A stretch of DNA of 64,000 nucleotides from Phlegmacium glaucopus (GCA_015039465.1 MU130133.1:75029-139028); one strand, 5' to 3'. Shown: positions 1-11,678, numbered from the stretch's first letter. The notes: a model not told the origin generated them from the sequence alone. Numbers and translations are program-made.

Positions 1-445
1 GCCGGCGATGTCTACCTAGGACAGCACGAAGGCTCCAGCCAACGTAAGTTCAAGTTGGCTTTCTTTGTAATGGAAAGCTTCCAATATTTATGTCGTGCTC
101 TCCTTCCCTTCAGTGGTCCGCAGGCTCGTCGAAAAAGACGCAGATTTGAATCAATACTCTGTCGAGCATAATACTTTAACGATACCTCACTTCTCAAAAT
201 CACTCCTGCTCCAAGATATACCGGTAGATTCCGACGCAGGTCGTATCAGCAAAGGAAGTTGCTCTTTCGACCTTCTGGCCCGTTTAGGCCTTTTTCCAGG
301 ACAACAAAACGATTCCCTGGCAAAATATGATGCGGATGTGCCTCTGGGTGCGGTAGTCAGCCGCGGCAACTGTTACTGTGGGCGTATTTCCCGGCATGGC
401 TTCATTTTCTTGGTGAGCAAGTATTTCCAACGTGCGTCGATGGTG
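1..445 (+). pseudogene. Truncated duplicate of the 7328-8825 gene
   Basis: This is a 5' fragment of the gene found in inverted orientation at 7328-8825. The end of exon 1 (encoding AGDVYLGQHEGSSQ, 1-43) is followed by a 70-nt intron (44-113, GTAAGT..CAG) and by exon 2 from 114. It matches the other copy almost residue for residue up to about 445, just after FQRASMV; unrelated sequence follows and the frame stops at 472. Because the intron is kept, this is a DNA-level duplication and not a retrocopy. The start of the copy lies outside the window. It lacks the C-terminal two thirds, so it is unlikely to be functional. Confidence 0.8.
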
Positions 446-614
446 GACATCAGGAAGTTAGGGAAATCCTGATTTAGCAATATGACGTTTACGAACCCAT
501 TACAATATTATATTACCTCAACAACAGCTTGTAACCTGTTAGATGCATGCTGCAAGACTAATGTGGTATTGTCAACTGGATAAAGTATTGCTTCTATAAT
601 GTGAACCAATTAAT

Positions 615-963
615 ATATGGCAAGGATATTGTAACTGTACTGTGCAGTGGCTGCAAGGTTCGCAGTGGAATCATAGTATTATTATCAGAGACTGGATGGT
701 TCATCCCTCATTACAATCCCAGCACAGGATTGTAAGCCAGAAATAAGGCAGATATAAGCTTGTAAACAAATTATATTCCATTACAATATGGCAAGAATAT
801 TGTAACTGTATCAAAACTGTATTGTGCAGTGGCTGCAAGGCTCATAGTGGAATCACAGTATTATTATCAGATGCTGGATGGTTCATCCCTCATTACAATC
901 CCAGCACAGGTTTCTAAGCCAGACATAGAGCAGATATAAGCTCGCAAACAAATCAGATTCTAT
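615..963. repeat. Two-copy tandem direct repeat, about 172-bp unit
   Basis: Units at about 615-785 and 786-963 share long stretches, such as GTGCAGTGGCTGCAAGG and GGATGGTTCATCCCTCATTA, with scattered substitutions. The stretch 446-614 before it shows no gene. The repeat sits between the truncated gene copy and the cluster of captured gene fragments. Confidence 0.75.
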
Positions 964-987
964 TCCAAACGAGTCTCATAACTGCTA

Positions 988-1115
988 ATTCAGCTGGAAA
1001 ATTCGGGTCTTCTACCTTCCTAATTCCTTTCCCTCCTCCGCCCTCGCTTGCCTTAATCATCACTGGCCAACCAATTAGTTCAGCCTTCTTCAGGCCATCT
1101 TCAACGGAAGTGATG
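988..1115 (-). pseudogene. Acetyl-CoA carboxylase (biotin carboxylase domain) fragment
   Basis: About 42 codons on the minus strand read [20 protein letters not shown], then [18 protein letters not shown]. This is the ATP-grasp glycine-rich loop of the biotin carboxylase domain of eukaryotic acetyl-CoA carboxylase (ACC1/cut6), which is normally a protein of more than 2000 residues. Neither flank continues the family: the sequence before it (1116-1183) and after it is unrelated. It is a short gene scrap and not a working gene. Its neighbours are a septin scrap and a third piece, which suggests capture of host gene fragments. The identification rests on the highly characteristic [14 protein letters not shown] string. 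Confidence 0.8.
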
Positions 1116-1628
1116 CAAGCATCTGATATGCCTTGTCGGGAACGGTTACAAAACCGGCTAAGAATTGGCACGTAGGAGACCACTCGTCCTGGGCGTTGGC
1201 TGGTGTCCAGGTCCCGACTGCATTACTAACGGAGGTTTCTACGCCCAATACGACCAATTTCAACGACAGTAAATCATGTGTGCAGGTTACTACGCACCGG
1301 TGATGCAGCATCAAGGATGATTCAGCAGAAGTGCGAGCGGCTGCATTTATCAACAAACACGTTCTAAGAATGAAAATGTTAATCCCATTCGGACGACACA
1401 GCATTGGTCGCCAAGCTTGGGTGTGGAGCAGTCGTTATACGCCAGCCCCACTATCGCGCCATTTTGTTGTTGTTTGGTGGGTGAGAAGGCGGGGTGGCCC
1501 CACAAGCCTGAGATATATAAACAGGAATTTCTTCTATCAACCCCCACTAATTCTACTCGCGCGAAATGATGCCACCACCACCACACTCACGCGATTAGTA
1601 TTCCAGCCTGCCAACTTCTTTACATTAC

Positions 1629-1850
1629 GAGAAATTGTTGCCAAACGCAGTGGGCACTTTGTCATTATGGTTGTCGGTGCGTTCCCCATTCATTTGGAGA
1701 TGAAATTATGTTGTTGAATCGCTTCTCAAGGTGAATCTGGGTTGGGAAAAACCACGCTCATCAGCACCCTTTTCTCAGAGCTTGTCACCTGCGAAAAACT
1801 ACAACAAGCGTCATTTCTTCCCCTGTGTCAGAGATGGCTTCAACAACAGG
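1629..1850 (+). pseudogene. Septin GTPase fragment with its intron
   Basis: The coding piece IVAKRSGHFVIMVVG runs to 1676. A 54-nt intron follows (1677-1730), then ESGLGKTTLISTLFSELV. Together they give the septin P-loop region (MVVGESGLGKTTLxxTLF). The following septin residues (PAKNYNKRH) lie in a different frame, so there is a 1-nt frameshift near 1790. The rest of the GTPase domain is missing. A TATA-like GATATATAAAC lies at about 1510-1520, which may be part of a captured promoter. Septins normally form filaments at the bud neck or septum; this scrap cannot. The retained intron argues for capture as DNA. Confidence 0.75.
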
Positions 1851-1927
1851 TCAGTTCAATTCTCATACTTTAGCATCGCACTCACTTGTGACCTGTTCAC
1901 AGATATTAACAAATTTCGAGAAGTTGG

Positions 1928-2379
1928 ATGAGTGAGCGAGACTATACTGTACTCGAGCGCCGGTATTCCTATCCTTCAGAAGGATTGGCGCGGTGAGTAC
2001 TTCATCTTTTATTTATACCTTGCTTTGCTTTTTAGGAGTTGATTTCTTGCTCAGATCTATGTCGTCCGCATTCCGTGGACCCTTGGCCAGAAGGTATATG
2101 AATGGCGAGTTACTTCAACCCCAGACCGAGACAATGGCCCGGATTCACCAAATTTGCAATATCACGCCGCGCTATTACTATATCCGCTATACTGGTATGT
2201 TCTCGCCACTTGTATCGACGTTTCTATGGTCCTGACACTCTTTCTCAGGCTCGCTGGGCGCTTTCGGGCGACACTACTATTCAGGAAGTAGGCTCAATCA
2301 GTCACAGCGTTGCCAGTTTAGAACCTGTAGTTATGTAGTAGCTGGAAAATACATCATTTTGGCTTTCTTTTCGGTGTGA
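1928..2379 (+). CDS. Hypothetical three-exon reading frame, 111 aa
   Basis: An ATG at 1928 opens a frame that stays open across three exons (1928-1992, 2055-2194, 2249-2379). Both introns have good signals (GTGAGT..CTCAG and GTATGT..CTCAG), and the total is 112 codons including the stop. The product starts MSERDYTVLERRYSYPSEGL and is not a family I recognise. It lies directly after the septin scrap in the same orientation, so it may be a captured piece of a third gene, with a frame that is open only by chance at its 3' end. A different frame across exon 2 is also long. The splice signals are stronger evidence than the protein. Confidence 0.35.
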
Positions 2380-3190
2380 TACCCACACATGAATATTCAT
2401 GAAAATTTCCAATATTTGAGAAAGTGAGACAGCATTGCAACCTGCTAACTATATTATATCTAGCTCGCAGACAGTGATGTGGTTTGCGATGCATTGCAAA
2501 TCTCTGAGAATCTGACGCTGCTCTGTCGTCATGCAGAGAGGTGATATCAATTCCATAGTAATGCTGCATTATGACAAACTTATGACATTACATCTAAAAT
2601 ATTATCTAGCAATATCTAGCAATGTAGCGGTGCATGGGAAATCTCAGATCTGGTACCTTGTAGACAATTGACGAGAATATTATAGCCATTCGGTCATCAT
2701 ACAGAGGGGTGATATCAATCTCATAGTAATCTAGCATCGCTACAACAAACTGATGATATCACGGGTCAAATATTAACTGGACCTGGCACTATCTAGCAAT
2801 ATCTGACATTGTGAGTGGACCTAAAATATGGTGACCAGTTCATAACGCCCACAACCGTCTGTAATGCATTTTGGGAGCTCACAACGCTAGATAGGGTTTT
2901 CCCCAATTTACTGATGGAAGCAGAAATATCTGCGACAACGATATATTTTTAGCAGAATATCGCAGAAAAAAATCTGCATTGTTGGACAAAATCTGCAGTT
3001 GGCTGTGTTTGTCTGTTGGGCTCCGATATTCACAGAAAATCACAGAAAATCACATGTCCGAGTTTCACTGGGCCTGAAGGCTCACATTCGTTGTCAAACA
3101 TAGTCCTGTTTTTACCGCGCCCCCGGACCCAGGCTTGTCATGACCCGGGTCTGACGAGGTCAGACCCTGACCCGTCGTCAAGTGACTTGA
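2380..3190. other. Gene-free stretch with weak repeats
   Basis: I see no supported gene. A motif of the form AGAGRGGTGATATCAATYYCATAGTAAT occurs near 2535 and 2703, each followed by ATCTAGCAATATCT-like text, which suggests an old diverged duplication. The 3120-3190 stretch is rich in GACCC/GGGTC motifs resembling the subterminal arms of the MITEs next to it. Confidence 0.4.
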
Positions 3191-3605
3191 TAGGGATGCT
3201 GAAGTTCAGTTCGGTTCGGTTCGGGACCCATTTTCTCAGAACCAGAACCAGAACCACTTAGGAAAACTAGAACCAGAACCAGAACCAGAACAGAACCAAC
3301 AGAACCGGTTCTCTTGGTTCGGTTCTGGTTCAGAACCAGTTCAAACCATAAGAACCAGTTAAAAATAGACTTTTGTTAGGATATCACCAATTAGACAAGA
3401 ATTTTTTATTTTAAGTTTTATTTTCTAAAATTACACCTTATTTATAAATATATCTTAAAAGTTGAGGCCAGAAGTTTGTAGTATTGGTGTTATAACCATG
3501 ACATCACTAATAGCAAACATGAAAAGAAAAAATACTATTGTTAGGTAACACTCAGTTTTCCATCCAATCAGTCCAACTCCTGACTTTCAGTCTTTCACAT
3601 GAACA
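3191..3605 (-). mobile_element. Truncated end of a hAT-type MITE
   Basis: The sequence starts with the TIR TAGGGATGC and runs for about 415 bp as a close reverse complement of the right part of the neighbouring element (4588-5001), including the GGTTC-rich arm. It stops abruptly at 3605, and no matching second end or target duplication is present here. It is therefore one end of another copy of the same family, lying in inverted orientation to the complete copy. Confidence 0.75.
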
Positions 3606-3778
3606 CGGTTGTAGATTTCTCAGGTCAGTATTATCATTGATAAATGTATTTGCAGTTTTCAGAAACTTCTGCGCAGTATAGATTTCCCCACGAATTCTAC
3701 TCTACATCATTACAGCCAGTGGCACCAGACGTTGACCAAACACATTCTTTTGCAACATTTTCTCCTTCTAGTTGTTCT

Positions 3779-5001
3779 TAGGGATGCCAAAGTTCGGTTC
3801 TGGTTCTGGTTCACCCCCAGCCATCTGGTTCTGGTTCTGGTTCTGGATTGGCCAGAAATCTGAGAACCAGTTCTGAACCGGTTCGAACCGGTTCTGAACC
3901 ACTTTATCCCAAGGCAAATACTTAAGTAAGATATCTACTTATTTGCATGTTAAATGACACACTACCTGTATCTATAATGAAAATATTTATTCAAGTCACC
4001 AACACTATATATTTCCAATCAGAAGTACATTATTCTTTGGTCTGGCATAGTACATAATCAATAACATGTCTCATTTACTTTATAACTTCAGGTTTACCAT
4101 GTTATTAATATACTCATATTGCAAGAATCCAATTTATAGTTGTCACCTAGCAGAGGATCCAAAGAGGAAAGGATAAGGATCCCTGCTAAAGTGAGGGGGG
4201 ATTTAAATACTAATATAAAGATAATGGAGTTATGGAAAATAAATAATCAAATAGTGTCATGTGAAAATAATAAAATGATAAGTGGTACAATACCAGAATA
4301 AATGAAAAATGACAAGTTTGTATTTCATTATTAATATTATTAGTTTTACCTTTCACTGATTTATCTGGAATAAGAGGTAACCAATTTAGACCTTTTATAA
4401 AAAATGATTTAGAGTTTGGGAATTTAGAGTTTGGGCTGAACTGGTCATGTTCAGGTACTCAGGTGAAAGTTGGGGCCAAATGAAAATGAAGAGTAGAAAT
4501 GAGAGGGGAACTAAGTTTGTTGGTGAGGTGGAATTTACAGTTTTGGAATTAGGTTTGGGCTTGGGTGTGAAGCTCATTGGGTCTGGGTGTTCATGTGAAA
4601 GACTGAAAGTCAGGAGTTGGACTGATTGGATGGAAAACTGAGTGTTACCTAACAATAGTATTTTTTCTTTTCATGTTTGCTATTAGTGATGTCATGGTTA
4701 TAACACCAATACTACAAACTTCTGGCCTCAACTTTTAAGATATATTTATAAATAAGGTGTAATTTTAGAAAATAAAACTTAAAATGAAAAATTCTTGTCT
4801 AATTGGTGATATCCTAACAAAATCTATTGTTAACTGGTTCTTATGGTTTGAACTGGTTCTGAACCAGAACCGAACCAAGAGAACCGGTTCTGTTGGTTCT
4901 GTTCTGGTTCTGGTTCTGGTTCTAGTTTTCCTAAGTGGTTCTGGTTCTGGTTCTGAGAAAATGGGTTCCGAACTGAACCGAACTGAACTTCGGCATCCCT
5001 A
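3779..5001. mobile_element. hAT-type non-autonomous element with 8-bp TSD
   Basis: The ends are TAGGGATGCC and GGCATCCCTA. The exact 8-bp target duplication GTTGTTCT lies at 3771-3778 and 5002-5009. The paralogous locus at 11990-12040 carries the same flanks with a single GTTGTTCT and no insert, so the empty site is known. The 1223-bp element has no transposase frame. Its arms are arrays of GGTTCT and AGAACC. The 8-bp duplication and TAGGG-type ends point to the hAT superfamily. A related internal block, including GGATCCAAAGAGGAAAGGAT, recurs at about 18518-18545. Confidence 0.9.
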
Positions 5002-5049
5002 GTTGTTCTCTGGCTTCAGTTGCTCTTTCACACACACACACACACATAC

Positions 5050-5672
5050 TAGTGATGGACAGGTCCGGTTTGGTCCGGTTTTTTGCCTATTTTTCCGAAC
5101 CGAGAACTGGACTCATGGTCCGGTTCAGGCATTTGGCTGAACTTTGAACTGAACCTCGGTTCAGGTCCGGTTCAGGTCTGGTTCAGGTTTGGACCTGTAA
5201 AATTTCCCACCATTAAATTTGCCTGGAAAAGGTTGCACTCATGGTAAATATTTTATCTGATCAGGTTTCCATTGAAGTAGAGGTTGAGTAGAGGTTTTTA
5301 ATTGAGGTTTTTGTCTTTAATTTGAGCTTAGGGGGGGGCTAGGGCCTGTTTATTTAATAATATTATAACTAATAAAACCTGAAAACTGCCAAATCCTAAC
5401 CAATTTGCAGCCATTAGAGTAATAAGCAAGTAATGAAAGTAATGAAAGTACATTATACTGGAAAAACACCAGAATTTTTACAAAATTTCTATTTTTTCTA
5501 CCCTAAAAATGAAGTGGTTTGAACCAGGTTTGAACCTTTCATAAATGCCTGAACCCTGAACTGAACCTTTGGTTCGGTTCAGCCAATCCTCTGAACTTGA
5601 ACTGAACTTTAGGTTCAGTTCAGGGTGGTTCAGGTTCGAACCAAAGTTCAGGACTGAACTTGTCCATCACTA
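5050..5672. mobile_element. hAT-type MITE in a CA microsatellite, 8-bp TSD
   Basis: The ends TAGTGATGGACA and TGTCCATCACTA are inverted. The flanking 8-bp duplication ACACATAC is exact (5042-5049 and 5673-5680). The paralogous locus at about 12035-12055 has an uninterrupted CA tract. The arms are built from GGTCC/GGTTCA-type motifs in both orientations, and there is no coding capacity in 623 bp. Confidence 0.88.
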
Positions 5673-5714
5673 ACACATACACACTCTTTACTTGTTTTTT
5701 TTTCTTTCCTCTAC

Positions 5715-6875
5715 TAGAGGAACTTTATTCGAAGAATCAATTCAGTCAATATACTACTACGACCCAAACCTCCAGCTATCTGACCACAAACCCTCGTACC
5801 CTTCCTGAACAAAGGCTCTCTCAATCTGTACGGCGTCAACACACTGCCGAGCCAATCTGCTGGGTTCAGTCTGGGCACGGCAGCGACGCAGATCAGGAAT
5901 ATAATAAAAGCAGTTTGCCATTTCGCCAACGCACTAATTCTACGACTTCCGCCAAAACAATTCGAACACGGCCCACTACTGCGAAACTCGGGAACGTTAC
6001 GGATGGGGTAACAATTCAAGTTGCTCAGAACTCTGCCCCTCGCAACAGCAGTGCCACTCCTACCTCCTCTTCGATCAATCACGAGTTTTTAAAAAAACTC
6101 TCCTTTCAACCCCTTCATCTCTTTCACTCACTACTGTCAGAGCGAAAGGTTCTCAAAAAGAGAAAGTCAAGAAAAGTGGCAGTGACCCGGTGCCGAAATC
6201 ACTACCGACGATTTTCAATGTAGGGCAATCGAGTCTTTTTTATCTGAATCAGTAACTCTACTAACAACTGCTTCAACTACTGCTACTACTCGCTCTGCTT
6301 TCTCCTTTTATGAAATCTCCCTTTTGGACGTGGAGACCTTACCATCGATCCTGAGTCTGCCTGATAATTCTACACCCAAAAATAACCCCGCCATGACCGC
6401 ATCCTCGAATTCCTATTCCGCATCTTCCGGCGCGCCTTTCTCTGCTCCTTACCACGACGATGCTGTACTCGGGGTGGAATTCCCATTCCCTTTAAACAGG
6501 CACTCCAACGTCATCATTGAGAATATCGGAGTCAAGGAGGCAAAAAACATAAACAAGGGAAGGGAGAGTCCTCTGAACAAACATATTACGACCGTGAGGC
6601 CAAGCTTGTATCCACATTCTGGCCCTACATCCTCCCTTGCTCTACGTTCTCTCCGTCAGAATACGGCACCTCTCATTCCGTTGGCACGTCAAACTACCTC
6701 TTCGACGTCCACAGGTCCCTCCTCATCTAGGAAAGACGCTTGGGGTTGTGTGCATCTCGGGGCTGCTGACTGCGAGCTCTCCATCGCGTTTCTCCAGACA
6801 TCACATTACGAAGCATGGGATTTGGGTACGAGTACGTGTCTCGAGTCATTTAACACTCACTTATGCGTTATGAGC
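5715..6875 (+). pseudogene. Decayed, 3'-truncated paralogue of the 12094-13969 gene
   Basis: This copy matches exon 1 of the intact gene over nearly its full length. The start codon and first residues are lost. A frameshift falls between about 6090 and 6170, so that frame ends at 6223 and the matching frame resumes by about 6230. Matching residues run up to HYEAWDLG, then through the donor region to about 6875. Exon 2 is absent. Its upstream leader is split by two MITEs that are missing from the intact paralogue. I infer an inactivated duplicate. Confidence 0.85.
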
Positions 6876-7022
6876 TAATCAACTGTACATTGGCTATTTA
6901 TATTATAATTCATTGTACCTGTAGGATCAATGCAAGATCGCATTGCAATCAACAAGATCCGAAACCGAGTTCTTCTCGACTTGGCTCGAAATCAGCTGGC
7001 GTGGGTCGATGGGGCTCAATAA

Positions 7023-7327
7023 TGTTACAGTCATATTACATAGCTGTAGATAGAAACTACTCAATATAAATACATTTTGCTCGAAACTGTAAGGCTATAC
7101 TTGAAATTGCTAGATTATGAAACATATATCATTTGAGCCTGTTCTAGCATACAACAAACACATAACTAAATCTAACAAGTGTCACGTAGCTCAGTAAGGT
7201 TGTATATGGCGATGTGCGTTTCTCATTGGCCGTGCATAGCGAATGCGCCGCTTTTCTGGAGTAATGTTGAGAGAGGTCTAATGCCGTCCTCTGCAGTGCC
7301 CAATGAAATACGCACTCCCTACCAGAA
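7023..7327. other. Intergenic stretch, no feature seen
   Basis: This is AT-rich DNA between the truncated paralogue and the 3' end of the minus-strand gene. No coding frame, repeat or clear terminator is visible. Confidence 0.4.
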
Positions 7328-8825
7328 TTATCCTATAAAAAGCTCGTCATCCTCCGCTCCAACAAACCGGATCCACTCTTCAGGTGCCTCTCTTGCTCGT
7401 AACAGAACTCGAGACGCGTTCCACAGCGAAAGGAATGCTATAAACCCTTGAAATGCTACCAGAGCAACGTTATTCTTGTTAGTATGGAGCAATTTTTGGA
7501 GCTCCTGTTGGATATGGCCGTTGCTAAGCCTTCCGCCACCATTTGAATTATCCATAGGCTGAAAGCCATCCAGGATTTGGAGAAAACGGTCGTGAGATGT
7601 TTTGATAAGCTTTGTGAGATCTACCCGAGGACTCCGGAAGTGCTTGTGCGCCGCCAGCATATCCGACATGGCCAGGCCAACAAATGTATGAAAAACTACA
7701 AATTCCGCAAGTTAGCCGAGTATCATTTACGCGAAAGCTGAAATCGCACTTTCGTAGGACATTCCGCGAATTTTTTTGCGAGAAAGAAGACGGTAGTGAC
7801 CTATGCAGAAGGCCAACTTCTCTGCTGGACTCGAACTCGGAGTTGACAATATTGTTTCTGCCCGAGTACTGTCATCGATGGGCGGAAGGTTGTTCAACGC
7901 AGTAACAAATTCCGCGGGCTCTCTGAGTCCATCGAAAACAGAGAGGACAGTATCTATCATCGAATAGGCGAACTCTTGAAGTCGCTCCCACCTTTGAAGA
8001 GTCGGTTTCGTCATGTAAATCATCGCCTTCGGGACGCCATAGAATTGCCCTGATGCTATGCTTTCAAACGGTTCGCCTGTATTTCGATGCCATTGGAATA
8101 TATTCTCAGCAATGGCAGGAGAGGAACCGGTGGTGGACAAGTATTCTCCTTGGGCAACACGAAGAATGTCATCCAGATCCTGGTCCTGTACGAGATCGAT
8201 GTAGGAGGATCGGGTACCGGTGTCAAAGTGAATGAAAGTACGGTCCTCGATTTCGTAGCATTTGAATCGCCCGATGCTTGTCAAAAGGACAATGCAAGAT
8301 CCACCTCCTGCCACCTCCACCATCGACGCACGTTGGAAATACTTGCTCACCAAGAAAATGAAGCCATGCCGAGAAATACACCCACAGTAACAGTTGCCGC
8401 GGCTGACTACCGCACCCAGAGGCACATCCGCATCATATTTTGCCAGCGAATCGTTTTGTTGTCCTGGAAAAAGGCCCAAACGGGCCAGAAGGTCGAAAGA
8501 GCAACTCCCTTTGCTGATACGACCTGCGTCGGCGTCTATCGGTATATCTTGAAGCAGGAGTGATTTTGAGAAATGAGGTATCGTTAAAGTATTATGCTCG
8601 ACAGAGTATTGATTCAAATCTGCGTCTTTTTCGACGAGCCTGCGGACCACTGGAGGGAAGGAGAGCACGACATAAACATTGGAACCTTTCCATTACACAG
8701 AGGGCCAACTTGAACTTACGTTGGCTGGAGCCTTCGTGCTGTCCTAGGTAGACGTCGCCGGCGATATGATTGTTGAATTGGCCGCCGTGAATTGTGAATT
8801 CGGACGCTCCCTCGAACAAAGACAT
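7328..8825 (-). CDS. Agaricomycete lineage-specific hypothetical protein, 457 aa
   Basis: Three exons (8825-8720, 8649-7750, 7695-7328) join in frame. The introns are 70 nt (GTAAGT..CAG) and 54 nt (GTGCGA..GTAG), giving 458 codons including the stop. The N-terminus, MSLFEGASEFTIHGGQFNNH then IAGDVYLGQH, resembles the short glycine-rich leader seen at the start of many Agaricomycete lineage-specific proteins, some of which continue into NACHT-type NTPase domains. No P-loop is present here. The C-terminus reads FHTFVGLAMSDMLAAHKHF and then a hydrophobic segment (NNVALVAFQGFIAFLSLW). The chosen start is the ATG at 8823-8825, directly before that leader. The function is unknown. A truncated inverted copy lies at 1-445. 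Confidence 0.75.
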
Positions 8826-9740
8826 GGCGAGAAGGAATGATAGAATGAGGAGGCTTCTTCGTTTAAATCACCTCTTTGACATATATGGATGCTCTTGTCT
8901 GGCAGCACTGCCATCCTGTTACGCAGTTAACGACATGGGAACTCACGGGAATCAGGTTACGAGACGGCTCGCTCTATCATTTGCTCACCACGGCCATCCA
9001 TCACGTGCAAATCCACAGTCATAAGAATTTTAATCTTGACGTTTGCAAGAGGTCCAAAATTTTGAGATTAAGTCAAATTAACATAGAAATCAGGGATATA
9101 CGATAGAGAGAAAAAAGTTGCAATGTCTACTTTAAATAAAATAAAATAAATGGACTCGTAAATGCCATGCAAAGCAAAGCAATGGCCCTCAAACAAAGTG
9201 GTGCCCCGAAACTCACCAAGATGTCTGAGTGTAAAAATACCAGTCGTACTGTTTGTAGACCTAATACAATTCCGTTTGGCAGACATACTGTACTCATCCT
9301 TATATACCCTAACTACGTGCTTATTAATACCCGCCGGTCCGTGCTCCTTGCAGCTCGCACGCGGAATCCGGTTTACCGTTGGTTGTGCTGGGTTTGTTAT
9401 CTGCCCGGCAAAGTCCGAAAAGAGCACGGTTCGCCAATATTTTAACCATTGTGAGCTCAAAAATGAGGATTAAAGTGAGCTCTCAGCGTGAATTCATGAA
9501 AACCTATGTTTAGAATGATCCTATCTCTTAAAATATATGAAAGGTGCCTTTGTTGAGGCTGTAAAGATCAATATGTTATCTGCCTGAGACTTATGTTATC
9601 TACCATAGCCAATCAGAGGCCTTTGTTATCTGCCAACTGAAACATTTTGTTCCCATTACTTCAGTTTAAATTATTATGCTCCCAATTTTTTAATTTACAA
9701 CCAAATAGAATTTTACTACCATCATGGATATTTTCATATT
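8826..9740. other. Upstream intergenic region
   Basis: No supported gene is seen. Open frames on both strands near 9068-9473 overlap each other and show no family or splice support. TTATCTGCC recurs at about 9396, 9576 and 9625 and again at about 11068, a dispersed short motif of unknown meaning. Confidence 0.4.
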
Positions 9741-9743
9741 TTA

Positions 9744-11012
9744 CTAGTGGAGGTGAACAATCCCCAGTAACAGCCTGACCCAGTCACACTGTGTGACACA
9801 GCCATTGATGTCACATTTACTGATACAGTTGTAGTTCCTTGAGTTATTGACTGTTTCCCTCCATTTTTTTTGCAAAGTATACATAGTATAGTGTATATAA
9901 TACAATAATCCTGAATATTACCCCTAAATAAATGAAATATTCTGGGAAAATTGCAATATTATGACCAAGATCTTATACATTCTGATGTCAATCATCCACA
10001 TCCTCCCAATCCTGCTCATCATCTCAGCAATATGTCTCCCCAGTTTTACTAACCTCATCAAGGATGAGCTTACAAGTGCCAAAGAGGCCTAAGTGAAGGA
10101 TATGAGGAACAAGATAAGGGTATGGATATTCAGATCCTTCTAGGAACTGTCACAAGGAATCTTGTGTATTTTCAACAATTTTCTGCTTTGAGCCATGTAG
10201 CTCTTTTTTTTCTGAATTTTTTGCAATTTGTTTTATCAAAATCCGTGGAGAAATGACCTGGCTACACCTCCTGCATGGTGGCCCTGCTTCGTCAAATTTA
10301 GAATATGTCCAAATTAGGCAACTCAACTTGCTCACATCAATTATTGATCTACCATGGTGGGCCCACAGATTACTCATTTCTTCACCATTCTGGACAAATA
10401 AAATTGCAAAATGTAGAGAATGTTTAGATGTACATGTCCATGGGTCCAAACCCGGAAAATTTTATAGTTTACCCATGACAATCACCAGTGCATCTCTTGC
10501 TTCCACCTGTGTCTTCTTGGGCTATTATCTTCACAACAGATAGGATTTAGGATTACATTTGCAGGGATAAAATAATCTACTTGTATATGGCTTCAATTCT
10601 ACGAGTTTAAATTTTTAATTACTGGCCCCTAACCATGTTAAAGTGCACATTTTGAGGGTCTATCTTGACATAGGGGGCACTAATTAAAATTTTGGACTTG
10701 TAGATCAATTGGAATTTAAATTCTAAGCAAAATCCTCCTGCAAATTATGCTCATAGGTGCTGTGGTTGAAGGGATAATGTCCAATCTCTTTGGAGCCTCA
10801 TATTTGGCAGGCAATTGACATTCATTTCGCATTTTTGGGTCAAATATAATGTTTTTCCTGTAAGGAATATCTTAGGCATGTATAATTACTTCTTATTCTT
10901 AAATACAGCACAAATTATTTTGTATCTCAGAGGTGTGGAGAGCACAAATGTGATGTCTCAAGAATTTGGCCGTGTCACACATACTGAGGATTGTGCAACC
11001 CCATTACTAGTG
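9744..11012. repeat. Possible old inverted-repeat element
   Basis: The ends resemble each other in inverted orientation: CTAGTGGAGGTGAACAATCC near 9745 and a run ending GGTTGTGCAATC-like near 11000, both bounded by ACTAGT. TGTGACA/TGTCACA motifs lie just inside both ends. The length is close to that of the clear foldback element at 16564-17808, whose ends also start GGTGACCAAT followed by CACA/TGTG palindromes. The match is weak and the interior is AT-rich without genes. Confidence 0.3.
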
Positions 11013-11597
11013 TGCTGGAAGAGAAAAATTGTTCCGAATGTAAATTTCTTGCCTGCATAGCCACATGTTATCTGCCATGCCTACAGATTTATACATTGAG
11101 ACTCTGTCAAGCTATTAAATACAAATGCAAGCTGACCTTAATTTAATTAATGGATGTGCAACTATAATTCAGTAAAAAAAAGAAGTTATTCAGAATTGTG
11201 AACACTACAAAAGAAGTGCAAAAGATAGTGTACATGCGCGCTTTGCGCGCAAGAAAAAAAAAAGTCATTCATATTAAGGCAATAATTAGGCATGTTTTTC
11301 CATTTTTAATTCTCTCCCACATCTTTTTCATTTTTTGGATACCCAGTACTATGAACGGTAAACCCGGAATCCACCATTCCAACACTGAGCCCAAGTCAAA
11401 TTGAGAAGGCACAGATGCGGAAACATCTACAAAATAACTGTAATTGGTTTCAGGATAATCCCGCCCCCCAAAGCGCGCAATTCCTACGAAGCGGCACACG
11501 AACATTGATCATTGGCTGTGCATGTGGCTGTGTCAGTCACCATCATGATAACACCGCAAACATCAAAAACCCAAACCAGAGAAACGCCATTCCTCAG

Positions 11598-11678
11598 GTT
11601 CATGCTGCACAGAAGTTTTTGAAAACTGCAAATACGTATATCGACGATAATACTGACCCGAGAAACCTACAAGGTTGA
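11598..11678 (-). repeat. Segment inverted relative to the paralogous locus
   Basis: The reverse complement of this block matches 3606-3681, which in the other locus sits immediately before the conserved leader (AGTATAGATTTCCCC). Here the block lies about 240 bp away from that leader and in the opposite orientation. An inversion of roughly 11605-11912 in one of the two loci explains this. The stretch 11679-12093 holds the leader of the next gene, with a pyrimidine-rich tract and CA repeat. Confidence 0.65.

Noticed and set aside
6925..7022. Possible terminal exon (AG acceptor, then DRIAINKIRNRVLLDLARNQ, stop)
   Set aside because: It looks protein-like and follows the donor region of the truncated paralogue, but no in-frame join could be shown and no family is known. 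A chimeric gene is possible but unsupported.
7166..7327. Plus-strand frame of 90 codons ending at 7451
   Set aside because: It is antisense to the last exon of the minus-strand 457-aa gene and has no independent support.
8053..8563. Plus-strand frames of 60 and 158 codons
   Set aside because: They are shadows of exon 2 of the minus-strand 457-aa gene, which has a conserved duplicate and good splice sites.
9068..9473. Overlapping frames of 92-130 codons on both strands
   Set aside because: They overlap each other in opposite directions, have no family match, and have no splice or start support.
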